Origin: Streptomyces sp. TSRI0281
GTDB taxonomy: Bacteria; Actinomycetota; Actinomycetes; Streptomycetales; Streptomycetaceae
DNA length: 64,000 nucleotides
Direction: 5' to 3'
Assembly (NCBI RefSeq): GCF_001905125.1
Contig: NZ_LWLE01000001.1
Coordinates: forward strand, 834,880-898,879
The position numbers and the translations under genes are program-made. A model generated the notes under the pieces. It was not told the origin of the DNA. It worked only from the letters and a program-made list of their open reading frames with translations, and made no database searches. Positions 39,282 through 47,662 of the stretch are shown piece after piece (position 1 is the first letter of the stretch; each line of letters starts with the position of its first letter).

Positions 39282-39934
39282 CCACGCCCGGCACGTTCGT
39301 CACCCTCGACGGCCCCGGCGCCGTTGGGAAGTCCACCACCCTCGAAGAGCTCGACCGCCTGCTGCGCCAGGAGGGCCGACTCGTCTACCGGACGTGCGAG
39401 CCGACCCACAGCGCCCTCGGCCAGTTCACCCGCGCGAGCGCCGCGTTCCTCGACGGACACGCCCTTGCCTGCCTCGTCGCCGCGAACCGGTACGAGCACA
39501 TCGAGAACGAGCTGCGTCCCATGCGCGACGCCGGGTTCACCGTCATAAGCGACCGCTACCTCGCCTCGTCGCTCGTGCTCCAGCGCCTCGACGGCGTCGC
39601 CGAGCAGTTCGTGCTCGACCTGAACCGCAGGATCATGCTGCCCACCCTCGCCGTGATCCTCACCGCCGAGCCGAGCGTGATCGCCGCCCGACTCGCCGAC
39701 CGCGGAGTACGCCACCGCTTCCACCACGACCCGGATGCCCCCCGCCGCGAGGTCGAGCTGTACGCCGAGGCAGCAGAGACCCTCATGACCCTGGGCATAC
39801 AGGTACTCGTCATCGACTCCACCACGACCGCACCAACGGACGTAGCGCGCCGAATCGCCGACGCACTGCCGACGGGCGGGAGTAGCGTCCACAGCAATCC
39901 CAGCAGACCCGACGACCACACGGTGAACCCATGA
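39278..39934 (+). CDS. Thymidylate-kinase-like P-loop kinase
   Basis: A 218-aa kinase of the dTMP kinase family. P-loop GPGAVGKST is at residues 12-20, the DRY motif (SDRYLASSLVLQ) at 92-94, and a basic lid RGVRHRFHHDP follows. The usual TREPGGTPLGE loop is replaced by RTCEPTHSALGQF, so the base or sugar pocket may differ from housekeeping Tmk. It overlaps the genes on both sides by 4 bases. Likely to phosphorylate a nucleoside monophosphate, possibly the radical SAM product; this is inference. Confidence 0.85.
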   Translation: MTTPGTFVTLDGPGAVGKSTTLEELDRLLRQEGRLVYRTCEPTHSALGQFTRASAAFLDGHALACLVAANRYEHIENELRPMRDAGFTVISDRYLASSLVLQRLDGVAEQFVLDLNRRIMLPTLAVILTAEPSVIAARLADRGVRHRFHHDPDAPRREVELYAEAAETLMTLGIQVLVIDSTTTAPTDVARRIADALPTGGSSVHSNPSRPDDHTVNP

Positions 39935-40374
39935 GCCCCACACTCGCAGTCCCCGTAATCGACACGCACGTGATCCTGCGCAACGGCGACATGATCCTGC
40001 TGTCGCAGCGCGGAGGACCGTACGGCCACGGACGGTGGCACGCTCCCTCCGGCAAGCTGGACCACGGCGAGCCGCTCAGGGCCGGCGCCGCCCGCGAGCT
40101 GCGCGAGGAAACCGGGATCGAGGTCGACCCCGATCACCTGCAACTCGTGCACACCGTCCACCACAAGCAGAGCGAGCAGATCGAGCGCATCGGCATGTTC
40201 TTCCTCGCAACCAACTGGACGGGCGAGCCGGTCAACCGCGAGCCCGAGAAGTGCCTCGCCCTGACGTGGTTCCCGATCGATGCCCTGCCCGAGGACATCA
40301 TCGAGTATCCCGCCGCCGGCCTGTACGGCTACCTCAAGGGCGCCGAGACACTCGCCGAGCACGGTTGGTCATAG
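39931..40374 (+). CDS. NUDIX hydrolase
   Basis: A 147-aa protein with an intact Nudix box at residues 41-63 (GKLDHGEPLRAGAARELREETGI), including the REXXEE metal ligands. GPYGHGRWHAPSG before the box and WFPIDALPEDIIEY after it resemble the 8-oxo-dGTP/nucleoside-diphosphate group. It would hydrolyse a nucleoside di- or triphosphate. ATG overlaps the kinase stop (ATGA). Last gene of the coupled operon. Confidence 0.92.
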   Translation: MSPTLAVPVIDTHVILRNGDMILLSQRGGPYGHGRWHAPSGKLDHGEPLRAGAARELREETGIEVDPDHLQLVHTVHHKQSEQIERIGMFFLATNWTGEPVNREPEKCLALTWFPIDALPEDIIEYPAAGLYGYLKGAETLAEHGWS

Positions 40375-40695
40375 GCTCCACCCGACCCCCTCCGCCCGTC
40401 GGTGCCCCCATGGCCGGCGGGCGGAGTCATTCCCACAGTCGTACCCGCAACGAAGGGGAGCACCAATGCCGCCTTCGGGACGTGCGGGCCCGCGTACTCG
40501 GCCGACCCCGAGCGAGACGGTGCGGCCCTCCACCGGGCCTGCCGGGACGACCGGACACCCGCCCTGCCGGTTAAAGGGCGGTCCGAGATGTTTGTTCTAT
40601 TCCGTATGAGATTCTTCGCGGGGAGCTGGGTCGGCATACGGCCGCGCCCGGCGGGGCGGGGTGCCTTCCTCGCCGCCAGGCGAAAGGGAGACTCG
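40375..40695. other. Intergenic region between NUDIX and CPBP genes
   Basis: A 321-base stretch. It holds a terminator hairpin (40390-40426), a 40-base segment closely resembling the leader of the XRE gene (40433-40472), and a 47-codon open frame (40466-40609) with an AAGGGGAG site but rare TTA, AGA and TGT codons near its end. The open frame is not called as a gene. Confidence 0.6.
40390..40426 (+). terminator. Terminator of the kinase/NUDIX operon
   Basis: CTCCGCCCGTCGG pairs with CCGGCGGGCGGAG (13 bp, one T:G) across an 11-base loop, 15 bases after the NUDIX stop. Confidence 0.75.
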
Positions 40696-41500
40696 GTGCG
40701 GGACGCGACGGACTCGATACGCGACGGCCAACCGGGGCGCAGGCTGTCCTGGCCGTGGTTCCTGGTGGTGGTCGTCGTGTACGCGGGCATCATCCAGGGT
40801 CTGGGACTCCTGGTCGGCGTGGACACCAGCTACTCGGACAGTGCGTTCCCCACCACCGAGTCCCTGGTGCGCAACGCGCTGATACCCATCGGGGCGTCGA
40901 TCGTCTTCGCGGCGGCCGTCGTCACCTGGCTCGGCTGGTGGGGCGAGGTCCTTCGCTACCGGGCCCCCGTGCGGCGCTGGGTGCGCTGGGTCCCGATCTC
41001 GATGATCGCGGTCGCTCTGGTCGGCCTGAACTACGGCCACCTCTCCGACCAGAGCATCTCCCTGGTGGCCTGCCTGCTGCTGCTGCTCGGGGTGTTCGTC
41101 GGCGTCGGTGAGGAACTCATGTTCCGGGGCATCGGTGTCCATGTCTTCCGTCGGGCGGGATTCACCGAGGGCAAGGTCGCCCTCTACTCCTCGCTCGTCT
41201 TCGGACTCGTACATGTCAGCAATGCCGTCGGCGCGGGGGCGCAGGCCATCATTCAGGCGCTCGTCGTAGCCACCTCGGGCTACTTCCTTCTATCTGTGCC
41301 TCCGCGTCGGCGGCATCATCCTGCTGCCGATGCTCGCCCACGGTCTCTGGGACACCAGTCTGTTCTCCAATCTCGTGGGCGATAAGCCCCAGGCCTCCCT
41401 GGGCATGGCCCTCATCATCGTTCTTCAGGTCGCCCTGATCATCGTGCTGCTCGTCAAGCGCCGCACGATCGAGCCCGTGCCGCCGGGTGTCCCGAGCTGA
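40696..41500 (+). pseudogene. CPBP intramembrane protease, frameshifted
   Basis: A CPBP/Rce1-type membrane protease split across two frames. The first 197 codons from GTG 40696 (AGGGAG 5 bases upstream) encode several helices, the GEELMFRG motif (Glu139-140) and FGLVHVSN (His173). At about 41288 an extra T shifts the frame: TTCCTTCTATCTG reads correctly as TTC-CTC-TAT-CTG if one T is removed. The other frame then continues as YLCLRVGGIILLPMLAHGLWDT..., with the third motif HGLWD, to a TGA at 41500. Intact length would be about 267 aa. It is either a recent null allele or a sequencing error. Confidence 0.85.
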
Positions 41501-41544
41501 CCACCTGCTCCGGACTCCGGTGTTCGGACCAGGGGGTGGGTGGG

Positions 41545-42201
41545 TCAGCCGCCCTGTCCGGCGCTTCCCATCGGGCCGATCGTCACGGGGGTGCCCGAGC
41601 CGTCGGTGACGGGCAGCGTGGCGGCGCCCGGCCAGTCCAGGGTGACGGACTTCGTCTCGTCCGGCGGGGTCACCACGAGACCCGTGATTCGCACGCCGGA
41701 GCCGCCCGACTCGTTGAGCGGGTAGGTGATACCGAAGAAGGTGGACTTCCCGTCCTTGAGGACAGCCGGACCGGTCTCCCGGCCCGCCCGCTTCGCCGAC
41801 AGCGGCCCCTCACTCGTCTTCAGGTCCACACCCGCATACCCGGAAATCGAGCAGTCCCGGCCGCCGCCGTTCTTCAGCTCCACCACGACGGTGCCGTCGG
41901 GCTCGTCGCTGATGCTCTGGTCCGACGCCGTGATCTCCAGCTCGTCCGTACGGCACTTCCCGGCCTTGCCACTCACATCGGAACCGCTCCCGCCCGCCGC
42001 ACCGTTCCCGTCGGAACCCTTCCCCTCGGAGCCGTCCGCACCGCCCTGGTCCGCACCGCCCGACCCCGAACCACCACCCGACGAGGACGCGGACGACGGG
42101 GCGGCCTGACCCGTGCCGTCCTCCTCACCCTGGCAGGCCGTCAGCGAGAGACTCGCGGCAACGGCCAGAGCGGCGAAGGTGAGCTTGTGAACGCGCATCA
42201 T
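41545..42201 (-). CDS. DUF4232 lipoprotein
   Basis: A 218-aa predicted lipoprotein with lipobox LTAC23. Residues 25-85 are a Gly/Ser/Asp linker, and the rest matches the DUF4232 beta-sandwich seen in secreted actinobacterial proteins (CRTDELEITASDQSI, VELKNGGGRDCSISGYAGVDL). Two adjacent ATG codons lie behind a GAGG site. It is divergent from another lipoprotein gene and converges on the CPBP gene. Function unknown. Confidence 0.88.
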   Translation of the reverse strand: MMRVHKLTFAALAVAASLSLTACQGEEDGTGQAAPSSASSSGGGSGSGGADQGGADGSEGKGSDGNGAAGGSGSDVSGKAGKCRTDELEITASDQSISDEPDGTVVVELKNGGGRDCSISGYAGVDLKTSEGPLSAKRAGRETGPAVLKDGKSTFFGITYPLNESGGSGVRITGLVVTPPDETKSVTLDWPGAATLPVTDGSGTPVTIGPMGSAGQGG

Positions 42202-42520
42202 GTCTTCCTCAGCGTCGGTTGACGGCAGTGCCGGTTGTCGGCAGTCCCGGCCGCTCGGTACCGATCAGTACGAGCGAGCACTTCTGATCACCCAGACCCG
42301 TCCTGCCCTGCCCGCCGTTCCGCCCAACCACCCTCTAATACACCCCTGTTACACGCGCAGCCAGGCACAACACCGCACGACACACCCCCCGCCCAGCCCC
42401 ACCACCGGCTCCCACCCCCACCCCACACCCGCTCCCGGCCACCACCCGCCGGGACAGACCCGTAACCCACCGAACCTTGACCGCCACCAACACCGTGACC
42501 GACCCAGCGGAGGAGTCGCT
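42202..42520. other. Intergenic region between divergent lipoprotein genes
   Basis: A 319-base region with a C-rich, G-poor plus strand in its second half. It has a GGCAGTCCCGG-like direct repeat at 42224-42250 and an imperfect inverted repeat GCTCGGTAC/GTACGAGC (42253-42275). Promoters for both genes should lie here. No gene seen. Confidence 0.5.
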
Positions 42521-43084
42521 TTGGCATCTCGTACGGGAACCGGCCGTTGTGCCGCTCTCCTCCTGACGGCCGCGGTGGCGACCGGATCTCTCACCGGGTG
42601 CCAGACCGTCGCGGATGCCGCGACCGCGAAGGGCTGCGAGGGTACGGAGAGCCGGGTCGAGGAACTGAAGTCGTACGGCGTTCTCGGCTCCCGGCCCCAG
42701 GGGACCGTGGTGCCCAAGGGCTTCGAGGAGCTCGACGCCGGCTGCTGGGAGGACAGCGGCGAGGCATGGGTGTACGCCGAGCGGACCTATGTCTTCCCTG
42801 GTGACCGGACCGAAGTGACCCGGCACTACCGGGTCGCGGCGCAGCGCGACGGCTGGAAGCTGTCGCCGGACTCCAGGCAGTCCCCGAAGGAAGAGCAAAC
42901 CGCGAGCCTGTGCTTCACCCTCGGCAAGGGGGACGATGCGACGGTCCTGGACGTCTACTTCCTGACAGAGGAGATCCTCGACGCGGAAGAGCGGAAGACC
43001 GGGCCCGAGTTCAGCTCCGGAGCGGGCTACCGCGTAGCCGTCACCTCCACGGCCGACGGTTCCGCGAACAGCTGCTCGGACTGA
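42521..43084 (+). CDS. Lipoprotein of unknown function
   Basis: A 187-aa predicted lipoprotein with lipobox LTGC27. TTG start with GGAGGAG 5 bases upstream. The mature part has an ESRVEELKSYGVLGSRPQGTVVPKGFEE region and three further Cys (KGCEG, AGCWED, SLCFTL) plus one at the end (NSCSD), all likely oxidised outside the cell. No domain is recognised. Divergent from the DUF4232 lipoprotein. Confidence 0.82.
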   Translation: MASRTGTGRCAALLLTAAVATGSLTGCQTVADAATAKGCEGTESRVEELKSYGVLGSRPQGTVVPKGFEELDAGCWEDSGEAWVYAERTYVFPGDRTEVTRHYRVAAQRDGWKLSPDSRQSPKEEQTASLCFTLGKGDDATVLDVYFLTEEILDAEERKTGPEFSSGAGYRVAVTSTADGSANSCSD

Positions 43085-43163
43085 GGCCGGCCCGCTGGGG
43101 CCGCAGAGGACGTAGTGGCCCGACTCACCGCGTACACAGAGGCGCCGGTGCTCGAATAGCCCC

Positions 43164-44126
43164 ATGGACGACACACCGCCCCACCCCCCTTCGCCCGCCG
43201 CCGCCGCCGCCGCCACCGCCACCGCCACCGCCACCGACCTGATCATCGTCGGGGGTGGACCGGCCGGTTGCGCCGCCGCCCGGACGGCCGCCGGTGTCGG
43301 GATGCGCTCGGTCCTGGTCGAGCCGGAGACCCTGTGCCGCAACCTCTACCGCATCCCGGCCCTGAACAACGTCCTCGGCGGCCACACCAGCGGCCCCGCG
43401 CTCGCCGACGCCATCACCACGGAGCTGAAGAGCACGGAGCTGTGCCGCCTGGAACTCGGCCGCCGTGCCGTCGAACTCCGCGCCGACGACGACCACGTCA
43501 CCGCCACCCTGGACACAGGTGCTCGCCTCACCGCTCCGTACGCCGTCGTCGCGACCGGCGTCGGTCCGCTCCAACCCCGTGACGCCGCCTGGATCACCGC
43601 CCCCGGCGGCCTCACACTGCCCCCGCTCTGGCAGGCGGAGGCGGACGACGCCGAGGGCCGTACCCTCCTCGTCCTCGGCGGCGACCGCCCGATCGGCACC
43701 TTCCTCCGCGCCCACCCGGCCACCGGTACCCGCCTGCTCGTGGCGTACCCGGAGGCCGACGCGTACAAGACCGAAGAGATCCGCGACGACCCCCGCGTCA
43801 CGCTCCTGCCCGTCGCGCACCTGACCCTGGCCTTCTCCGAAGGGACCGCGGTCACAGCGGAAGCGGTGGGCCGGGACGGCATACGGCACACGGTCACGGC
43901 GGACGCCGCGTACCTGAGCATCGGAAGCGTGCCCACCGCCCCGCCCGGTGACCTCGTCCGCGGCGCGGACGGCTACTGCCCGCCGACCGGCCAGCACCCC
44001 CGCCTCATCGTGGCCGGTGACCTGCGCTCCGCGCGCTTCCAGCGGATCATGACCGCCATGGGCTCCGGCAGTGAGGCCGCGCTGCGCGCCTACTACGCGG
44101 CACGGGGGTTGTCCGCCGGGGACTGA
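43164..44126 (+). CDS. FAD/NAD(P)-dependent oxidoreductase, thioredoxin-reductase-like
   Basis: A 320-aa flavoprotein with the FAD motif GGGPAG near residues 30-35, a second Rossmann segment (LLVLGGDRPIGTFL) for NAD(P) and the FAD-phosphate motif VAGDLRSARFQ near the end. The redox CxxC of thioredoxin reductase is absent, as in ferredoxin-NADP reductase-type and holomycin/gliotoxin-type relatives. The N-terminus has an Ala/Thr run from a GCCACC repeat (43212-43236), so an internal start is possible. It converges on the MFS gene. Confidence 0.85.
   Translation: MDDTPPHPPSPAAAAAATATATATDLIIVGGGPAGCAAARTAAGVGMRSVLVEPETLCRNLYRIPALNNVLGGHTSGPALADAITTELKSTELCRLELGRRAVELRADDDHVTATLDTGARLTAPYAVVATGVGPLQPRDAAWITAPGGLTLPPLWQAEADDAEGRTLLVLGGDRPIGTFLRAHPATGTRLLVAYPEADAYKTEEIRDDPRVTLLPVAHLTLAFSEGTAVTAEAVGRDGIRHTVTADAAYLSIGSVPTAPPGDLVRGADGYCPPTGQHPRLIVAGDLRSARFQRIMTAMGSGSEAALRAYYAARGLSAGD
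43197..43237 (+). repeat. GCC/GCCACC microsatellite
   Basis: GCC repeats followed by four copies of GCCACC near the start of the flavoprotein gene, coding Ala and Ala-Thr. In-frame, so length changes would alter only the N-terminal tail. Confidence 0.8.
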
Positions 44127-44137
44127 TCCACGCGTCA

Positions 44138-44181
44138 GCGCGGGGCGCCGAGCAGGTGCCCGGCGGCCCGCGCCCCCGCGC
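44138..44181. terminator. Shared hairpin between convergent genes
   Basis: GCGCGGGG (44138-44145) and CCCCGCGC (44174-44181) flank the space between the flavoprotein and MFS stops. The 28-base loop is long, so support is moderate. Confidence 0.45.
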
Positions 44182-44191
44182 TACCCGGCCC

Positions 44192-45343
44192 TCACGCCAT
44201 CGCCCGTACCCGTACGCGCCGTGCCCCGGCCGTGACCAGGGCGAGGGCCATCAGCGCACCGCTCACCCAGACCGGCGCCCGGTAGCCGAATCCGGCGTCC
44301 AGGGCCAGGCCGCCCGCCCAAGGGCCCACCGTGGCGCCGAGGTTGAAGGCGGTCGTGCAGAAGGCGCCCGCGAGGGTCGGGGCGTCCGGGGCCTGGTCGA
44401 GGACGCGGGTGATCAGGGCCGTGCCCGTACCGAAGGCGAGCATCCCCTGGACCAGGATCAGGGCCAGGGCCACCACCGGACTGCCCGCCGTCAGGGCCAG
44501 CGCGCTCCAGCCGAGAGTGAGGGCGACCATTCCCGAGGCGATGAGCGCGGTGGGGCGGACGTCGGCGAAGCGGCCCGCGACGGTGACGCCGAGGAACGAG
44601 CCCACGCCGAAGAGCGCGAGGGCGGCCGGGACCCACCCCGCGCCCAGACCGGTCTCCCTGGTCAGCAGCGGTTCCAGGTAGGAGAACGTACAGAAGGTCG
44701 CCCCCTGGACCAGGGCCATCGTGAGCAGGGTGAGCCGGAGCCGTGAGCGGGTCAGGACGCGCAACTCGGTGCGGACCGGTACGGGTTCGGCGTCGGGCCG
44801 TCCGCCCGGGATGCTGCGGACGATCGCCAGGACCGCCGGTACGGAGACGAGGGCGACCGCCCAGAACGCCGACCGCCACCCCCACCGCTCCCCCAGCACC
44901 GCACCGGCCGGCACCCCGACCACACAGGCGACCGTGACCCCGCCGACCACCACGGCGGTGGCCCGCGCCTTCAGGTGCGCGGGCACCAGGGAGACGGCCG
45001 TCATCAGGGCCACCGCCCAGAAGCCCGCGTTGGCGAGGGCCCCGACGAAACGGGTCGCGAGGAGCACTCCGTAACTCGGGGTGAGCGCCCCCACGACATG
45101 GACGGCGACGAACACCGCGAGGAACAGCAGCAGTGCGCGGCGGCGGGGCCAGCCGCGGCTGAAGAGCGCCATCAGGGGCGCGCCGATCACCATCCCGACG
45201 GCGAAGGACGAGGTCAGCAGACCTGCCGCGGACAGGGAGACGTTCAGGTCGGCGGACATGCCCGAGACCAGCCCGGACAGCATGAACTCGGAGGTGCCCT
45301 GGGCGAAGACCGCGAGCCCGAGGACGTAGACAGCGAATGGCAT
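44192..45343 (-). CDS. MFS efflux pump, Cmx/CmlR chloramphenicol type
   Basis: A 383-aa, 12-helix drug:proton antiporter. The opening PFAVYVLGLAVFAQGTSEFMLSGLV, GRGWPRRRALL between helices 2 and 3, and VVGGVTVACVVGVPAGAVLGERWGWRSAFW (antiporter motif C) match the chloramphenicol exporter family of actinobacteria. The ATG at 45343 puts the first helix right at the N-terminus. An in-frame extension upstream to 45493 exists but is Pro/Arg-rich and unlike the family. Actual drug range is unproven. Confidence 0.88.
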   Translation of the reverse strand: MPFAVYVLGLAVFAQGTSEFMLSGLVSGMSADLNVSLSAAGLLTSSFAVGMVIGAPLMALFSRGWPRRRALLLFLAVFVAVHVVGALTPSYGVLLATRFVGALANAGFWAVALMTAVSLVPAHLKARATAVVVGGVTVACVVGVPAGAVLGERWGWRSAFWAVALVSVPAVLAIVRSIPGGRPDAEPVPVRTELRVLTRSRLRLTLLTMALVQGATFCTFSYLEPLLTRETGLGAGWVPAALALFGVGSFLGVTVAGRFADVRPTALIASGMVALTLGWSALALTAGSPVVALALILVQGMLAFGTGTALITRVLDQAPDAPTLAGAFCTTAFNLGATVGPWAGGLALDAGFGYRAPVWVSGALMALALVTAGARRVRVRAMA

Positions 45344-45750
45344 GGGAACAGGACCCCTTGGACGGAACCGTCGATGGGCGAGACAGACCGATGTGCGGGG
45401 ATACGGGCCCACGCCCCGTCGTGCGCGCCGGAGCGGATCCGGCGGGCAGCGACCTGGCGGCGCGGAAGAATGCCCCGCTGATCGCGGGGGCATGACTCGG
45501 TGAGCCGCGCTGGGGCGCGCGTGACCGAGGAGGGAACGGCCCGTACCCGCGGTGATCCGGCGGGGGCGGAGCCGTGCGAAGAGATGCCCGTGACCCTGTG
45601 GGTCACCCGGCGTCGGTCAGCAGGAACTCGGCCACCGGAGCACCGGTGGCCTCGGTCTGTCGGACTCGGGGCTGGACATGGGCGCCACGGTATCCGGCCG
45701 GGCGGTCCCGGTGCCAGTGGATAACAAGGGCAGGCACCGGGGGGGGAACG
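45344..45750. other. Intergenic region between MFS and menJ-type genes
   Basis: A 407-base region. It contains ATGCCCCGC/GCGGGGGCAT (45470-45493), an inverted repeat with one bulge in the MFS leader, and a perfect 9-bp hairpin GGCCACCGG/CCGGTGGCC (45630-45651) about 100 bases past the menJ-type stop. No gene is supported. Confidence 0.55.
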
Positions 45751-47034
45751 TCAGGCCTTCGGGGCCACCTTCGACAGGCCGTTGATGATGCGGTCCATCG
45801 CGTCGCCGCCCGTCGGGTCGGTCAGGTTGGCGAGCATCTTCAGGGTGAACTTCATCAGGATCGGGTGCGTGAGACCGCGCTGCGTCGCGATCTTCATGAC
45901 CTTCGGGTTGCCGATCATCTTCACGAAGGCGCGGCCCAGCGTGTAGTAACCGCCGTAGGTGTCCTTGAGCACCTTCGGGTAGTTGTGCAGGGCCAGTTCG
46001 CGCTGGGCCGGGGTGGCGCGGGCGTGGGCCTGGACGATGACGTCGGCGGCGAGCCGGCCCGACTCCATGGCGTACGCGATGCCCTCGCCGTTGAACGGGT
46101 TGACCATGCCGCCCGCGTCACCGACGAGCAGCAGGCCCTTGGTGTAGTGCGGCTGGCGGTTGAAGGCCATCGGGAGCGCGGCGCCCCGGATCGGCGTCGT
46201 CATGTTCTCCGGGGTGTAGCCCCAGTCCTCCGGCATGGACGCGCACCACGCCTTGAGGACCTCGCGCCAGTCCAGCTCCTTGAAGGCGGCGGAGGAGTTG
46301 AGGATGCCGAGGCCGACGTTGGACGTGCCGTCGCCCATGCCGAAGATCCAGCCGTAGCCGGGCAGCAGCCGGTCCTCGGCGCCGCGCCGGTCCCACAGTT
46401 CCAGCCAGGACTCCAGGTAGTCGTCGTCGTGGCGGGGCGAGGTGAAGTACGTACGGACCGCGACGCCCATCGGGCGGTCCTCGCGGCGGTGCAGGCCCAT
46501 CGCGAGGGAGAGCCGGGTGGAGTTGCCGTCGGCGGCGACGACGAGCGGGGCGTGGAAGGTGACCGGGGTCTTGTCCTCGCCGAGCTTCGCGTTCACGCCG
46601 GTGATGCGGCCGGTGCGCTCGTCGATGATGGGGGCGCCGACATTGCAGCGCTCGTACAGCCGGGCGCCCGCCTTCTGCGCCTGCCGGGCCAGCTGCTCGT
46701 CGAAGCCGTCGCGCTTGCGGACGAGGCCGTAGTCCGGGTACGAGGCGAGGTCCGGCCAGTCCAGCTGGAGACGGACGCCGCCGCCGATGATGCGCAGCCC
46801 CTTGTTGCGCAGCCAGCCCGCCTCTTCGGAGATGTCGATGCCCATGGAGACGAGCTGCTTGGTGGCGCGCGGCGTGAGGCCGTCGCCGCAGACCTTCTCC
46901 CGGGGGAAGGCCGTCTTCTCCAGGAGCAGGACGTTCAGTCCGGCCTTGGCGAGGTAGTACGCGGTCGTGGAGCCGGCTGGGCCCGCTCCGACGACGATCA
47001 CGTCCGCGCTGTGCTCGGAGAGGGGCTCGGTCAC
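45751..47034 (-). CDS. Geranylgeranyl reductase family protein (MenJ-type menaquinone reductase)
   Basis: A 427-aa FAD-dependent reductase that saturates isoprenoid double bonds. It has the FAD motif GAGPAG at 16-21, PREKVCGDGLTPRA (family Cys motif), ADGNSTRLSL and GDAGGMVNPFNGEGIAYAMESG. In mycobacteria and Streptomyces, relatives reduce one or more double bonds of the menaquinone side chain (MenJ). Placement near menG, mqnC and nuo supports that role. The GTG at 47034 has GGGAG 8 bases upstream; the open frame runs 15 codons further. Confidence 0.9.
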   Translation of the reverse strand: MTEPLSEHSADVIVVGAGPAGSTTAYYLAKAGLNVLLLEKTAFPREKVCGDGLTPRATKQLVSMGIDISEEAGWLRNKGLRIIGGGVRLQLDWPDLASYPDYGLVRKRDGFDEQLARQAQKAGARLYERCNVGAPIIDERTGRITGVNAKLGEDKTPVTFHAPLVVAADGNSTRLSLAMGLHRREDRPMGVAVRTYFTSPRHDDDYLESWLELWDRRGAEDRLLPGYGWIFGMGDGTSNVGLGILNSSAAFKELDWREVLKAWCASMPEDWGYTPENMTTPIRGAALPMAFNRQPHYTKGLLLVGDAGGMVNPFNGEGIAYAMESGRLAADVIVQAHARATPAQRELALHNYPKVLKDTYGGYYTLGRAFVKMIGNPKVMKIATQRGLTHPILMKFTLKMLANLTDPTGGDAMDRIINGLSKVAPKA

Positions 47035-47131
47035 GGTCGGATCTCCCGAAGACTCGAATTCGCGTGCCGCGCGGCACATGTCCCGTGCAGTCTAGGGGGG
47101 CCTGCTGATCAACCTCCCGAAGGGCTCCCCG

Positions 47132-47650
47132 ATGTCGACCGCGCCTGTTTCCCACCCTGCCGTACGTCTGCGAGTCCCGACCGACGAGGACGCCCTGACC
47201 TGGCACCGGGTGTTCGACGACCCCGAGGTGATGGAGTTCTTCGGCGGCCGGTCGGCCGAATTCTCCGTGTACGAGGAGCTGACCGCCCGGCAGCGGCGGC
47301 ACGACGCGGAGCTGGGCTACTGCCTGTGGACCATGACCGACGAGGAGGACCGCGTCCTCGGCTTCACCGGCGCGCAGCCCTGGCCGCACACCACGTACGG
47401 CCCGGTCGGCGAGATAGAGATCGGCTGGCGGCTGGGCCGGGCGGCCTGGGGCCGGGGGTACGCCTCCGCCGCCGCGCGCACCGCGGTGGAGCGGGTGCGG
47501 GCGGCCGGGGTGCCGGAGGTGGTCGCGATGATCGACTCCCGTAACGCCCGGTCGGTCGCGGTGGCCGAGCGGCTCGGGATGCGCCGGGCCGAGACCTTCA
47601 CGACCCCCAGGGCGGGGCAGGTCGCGTGGTGCTTCCGGCTGGAGCTGTGA
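47132..47650 (+). CDS. GNAT family N-acetyltransferase
   Basis: A 172-aa RimJ/RimL-type acetyltransferase. LRVPTDEDALTWHRVFDDPEVMEFFGG opens the fold, and EIEIGWRLGRAAWGRGYASAAA contains the acetyl-CoA-binding R/Q-x-x-G-x-G/A motif, followed by IDSRNARSVAVAERLGM. Acceptor unknown. ATG start after CGAAGGGCTCCCCG. It converges on menG with 12 bases between stops. Confidence 0.92.
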   Translation: MSTAPVSHPAVRLRVPTDEDALTWHRVFDDPEVMEFFGGRSAEFSVYEELTARQRRHDAELGYCLWTMTDEEDRVLGFTGAQPWPHTTYGPVGEIEIGWRLGRAAWGRGYASAAARTAVERVRAAGVPEVVAMIDSRNARSVAVAERLGMRRAETFTTPRAGQVAWCFRLEL

Positions 47651-47662
47651 CCGGGAGGGCCG

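Noticed and set aside
35215..40374. Integrative plasmid or prophage
   Set aside because: No integrase, excisionase, replication or transfer genes and no tRNA attachment site were seen; only leader similarity at the edges.
40466..40609. 47-codon ORF after the NUDIX gene, considered as a RiPP-like precursor
   Set aside because: Despite a good AAGGGGAG site, it has TTA, AGA and TGT codons, overlaps the CPBP 5' frame, follows a terminator, and has no leader/core pattern.
44192..45493. Longer form of the MFS pump starting at 45493
   Set aside because: The extra 50 residues are Pro/Arg-rich and precede the normal first helix; the ATG at 45343 fits the family.
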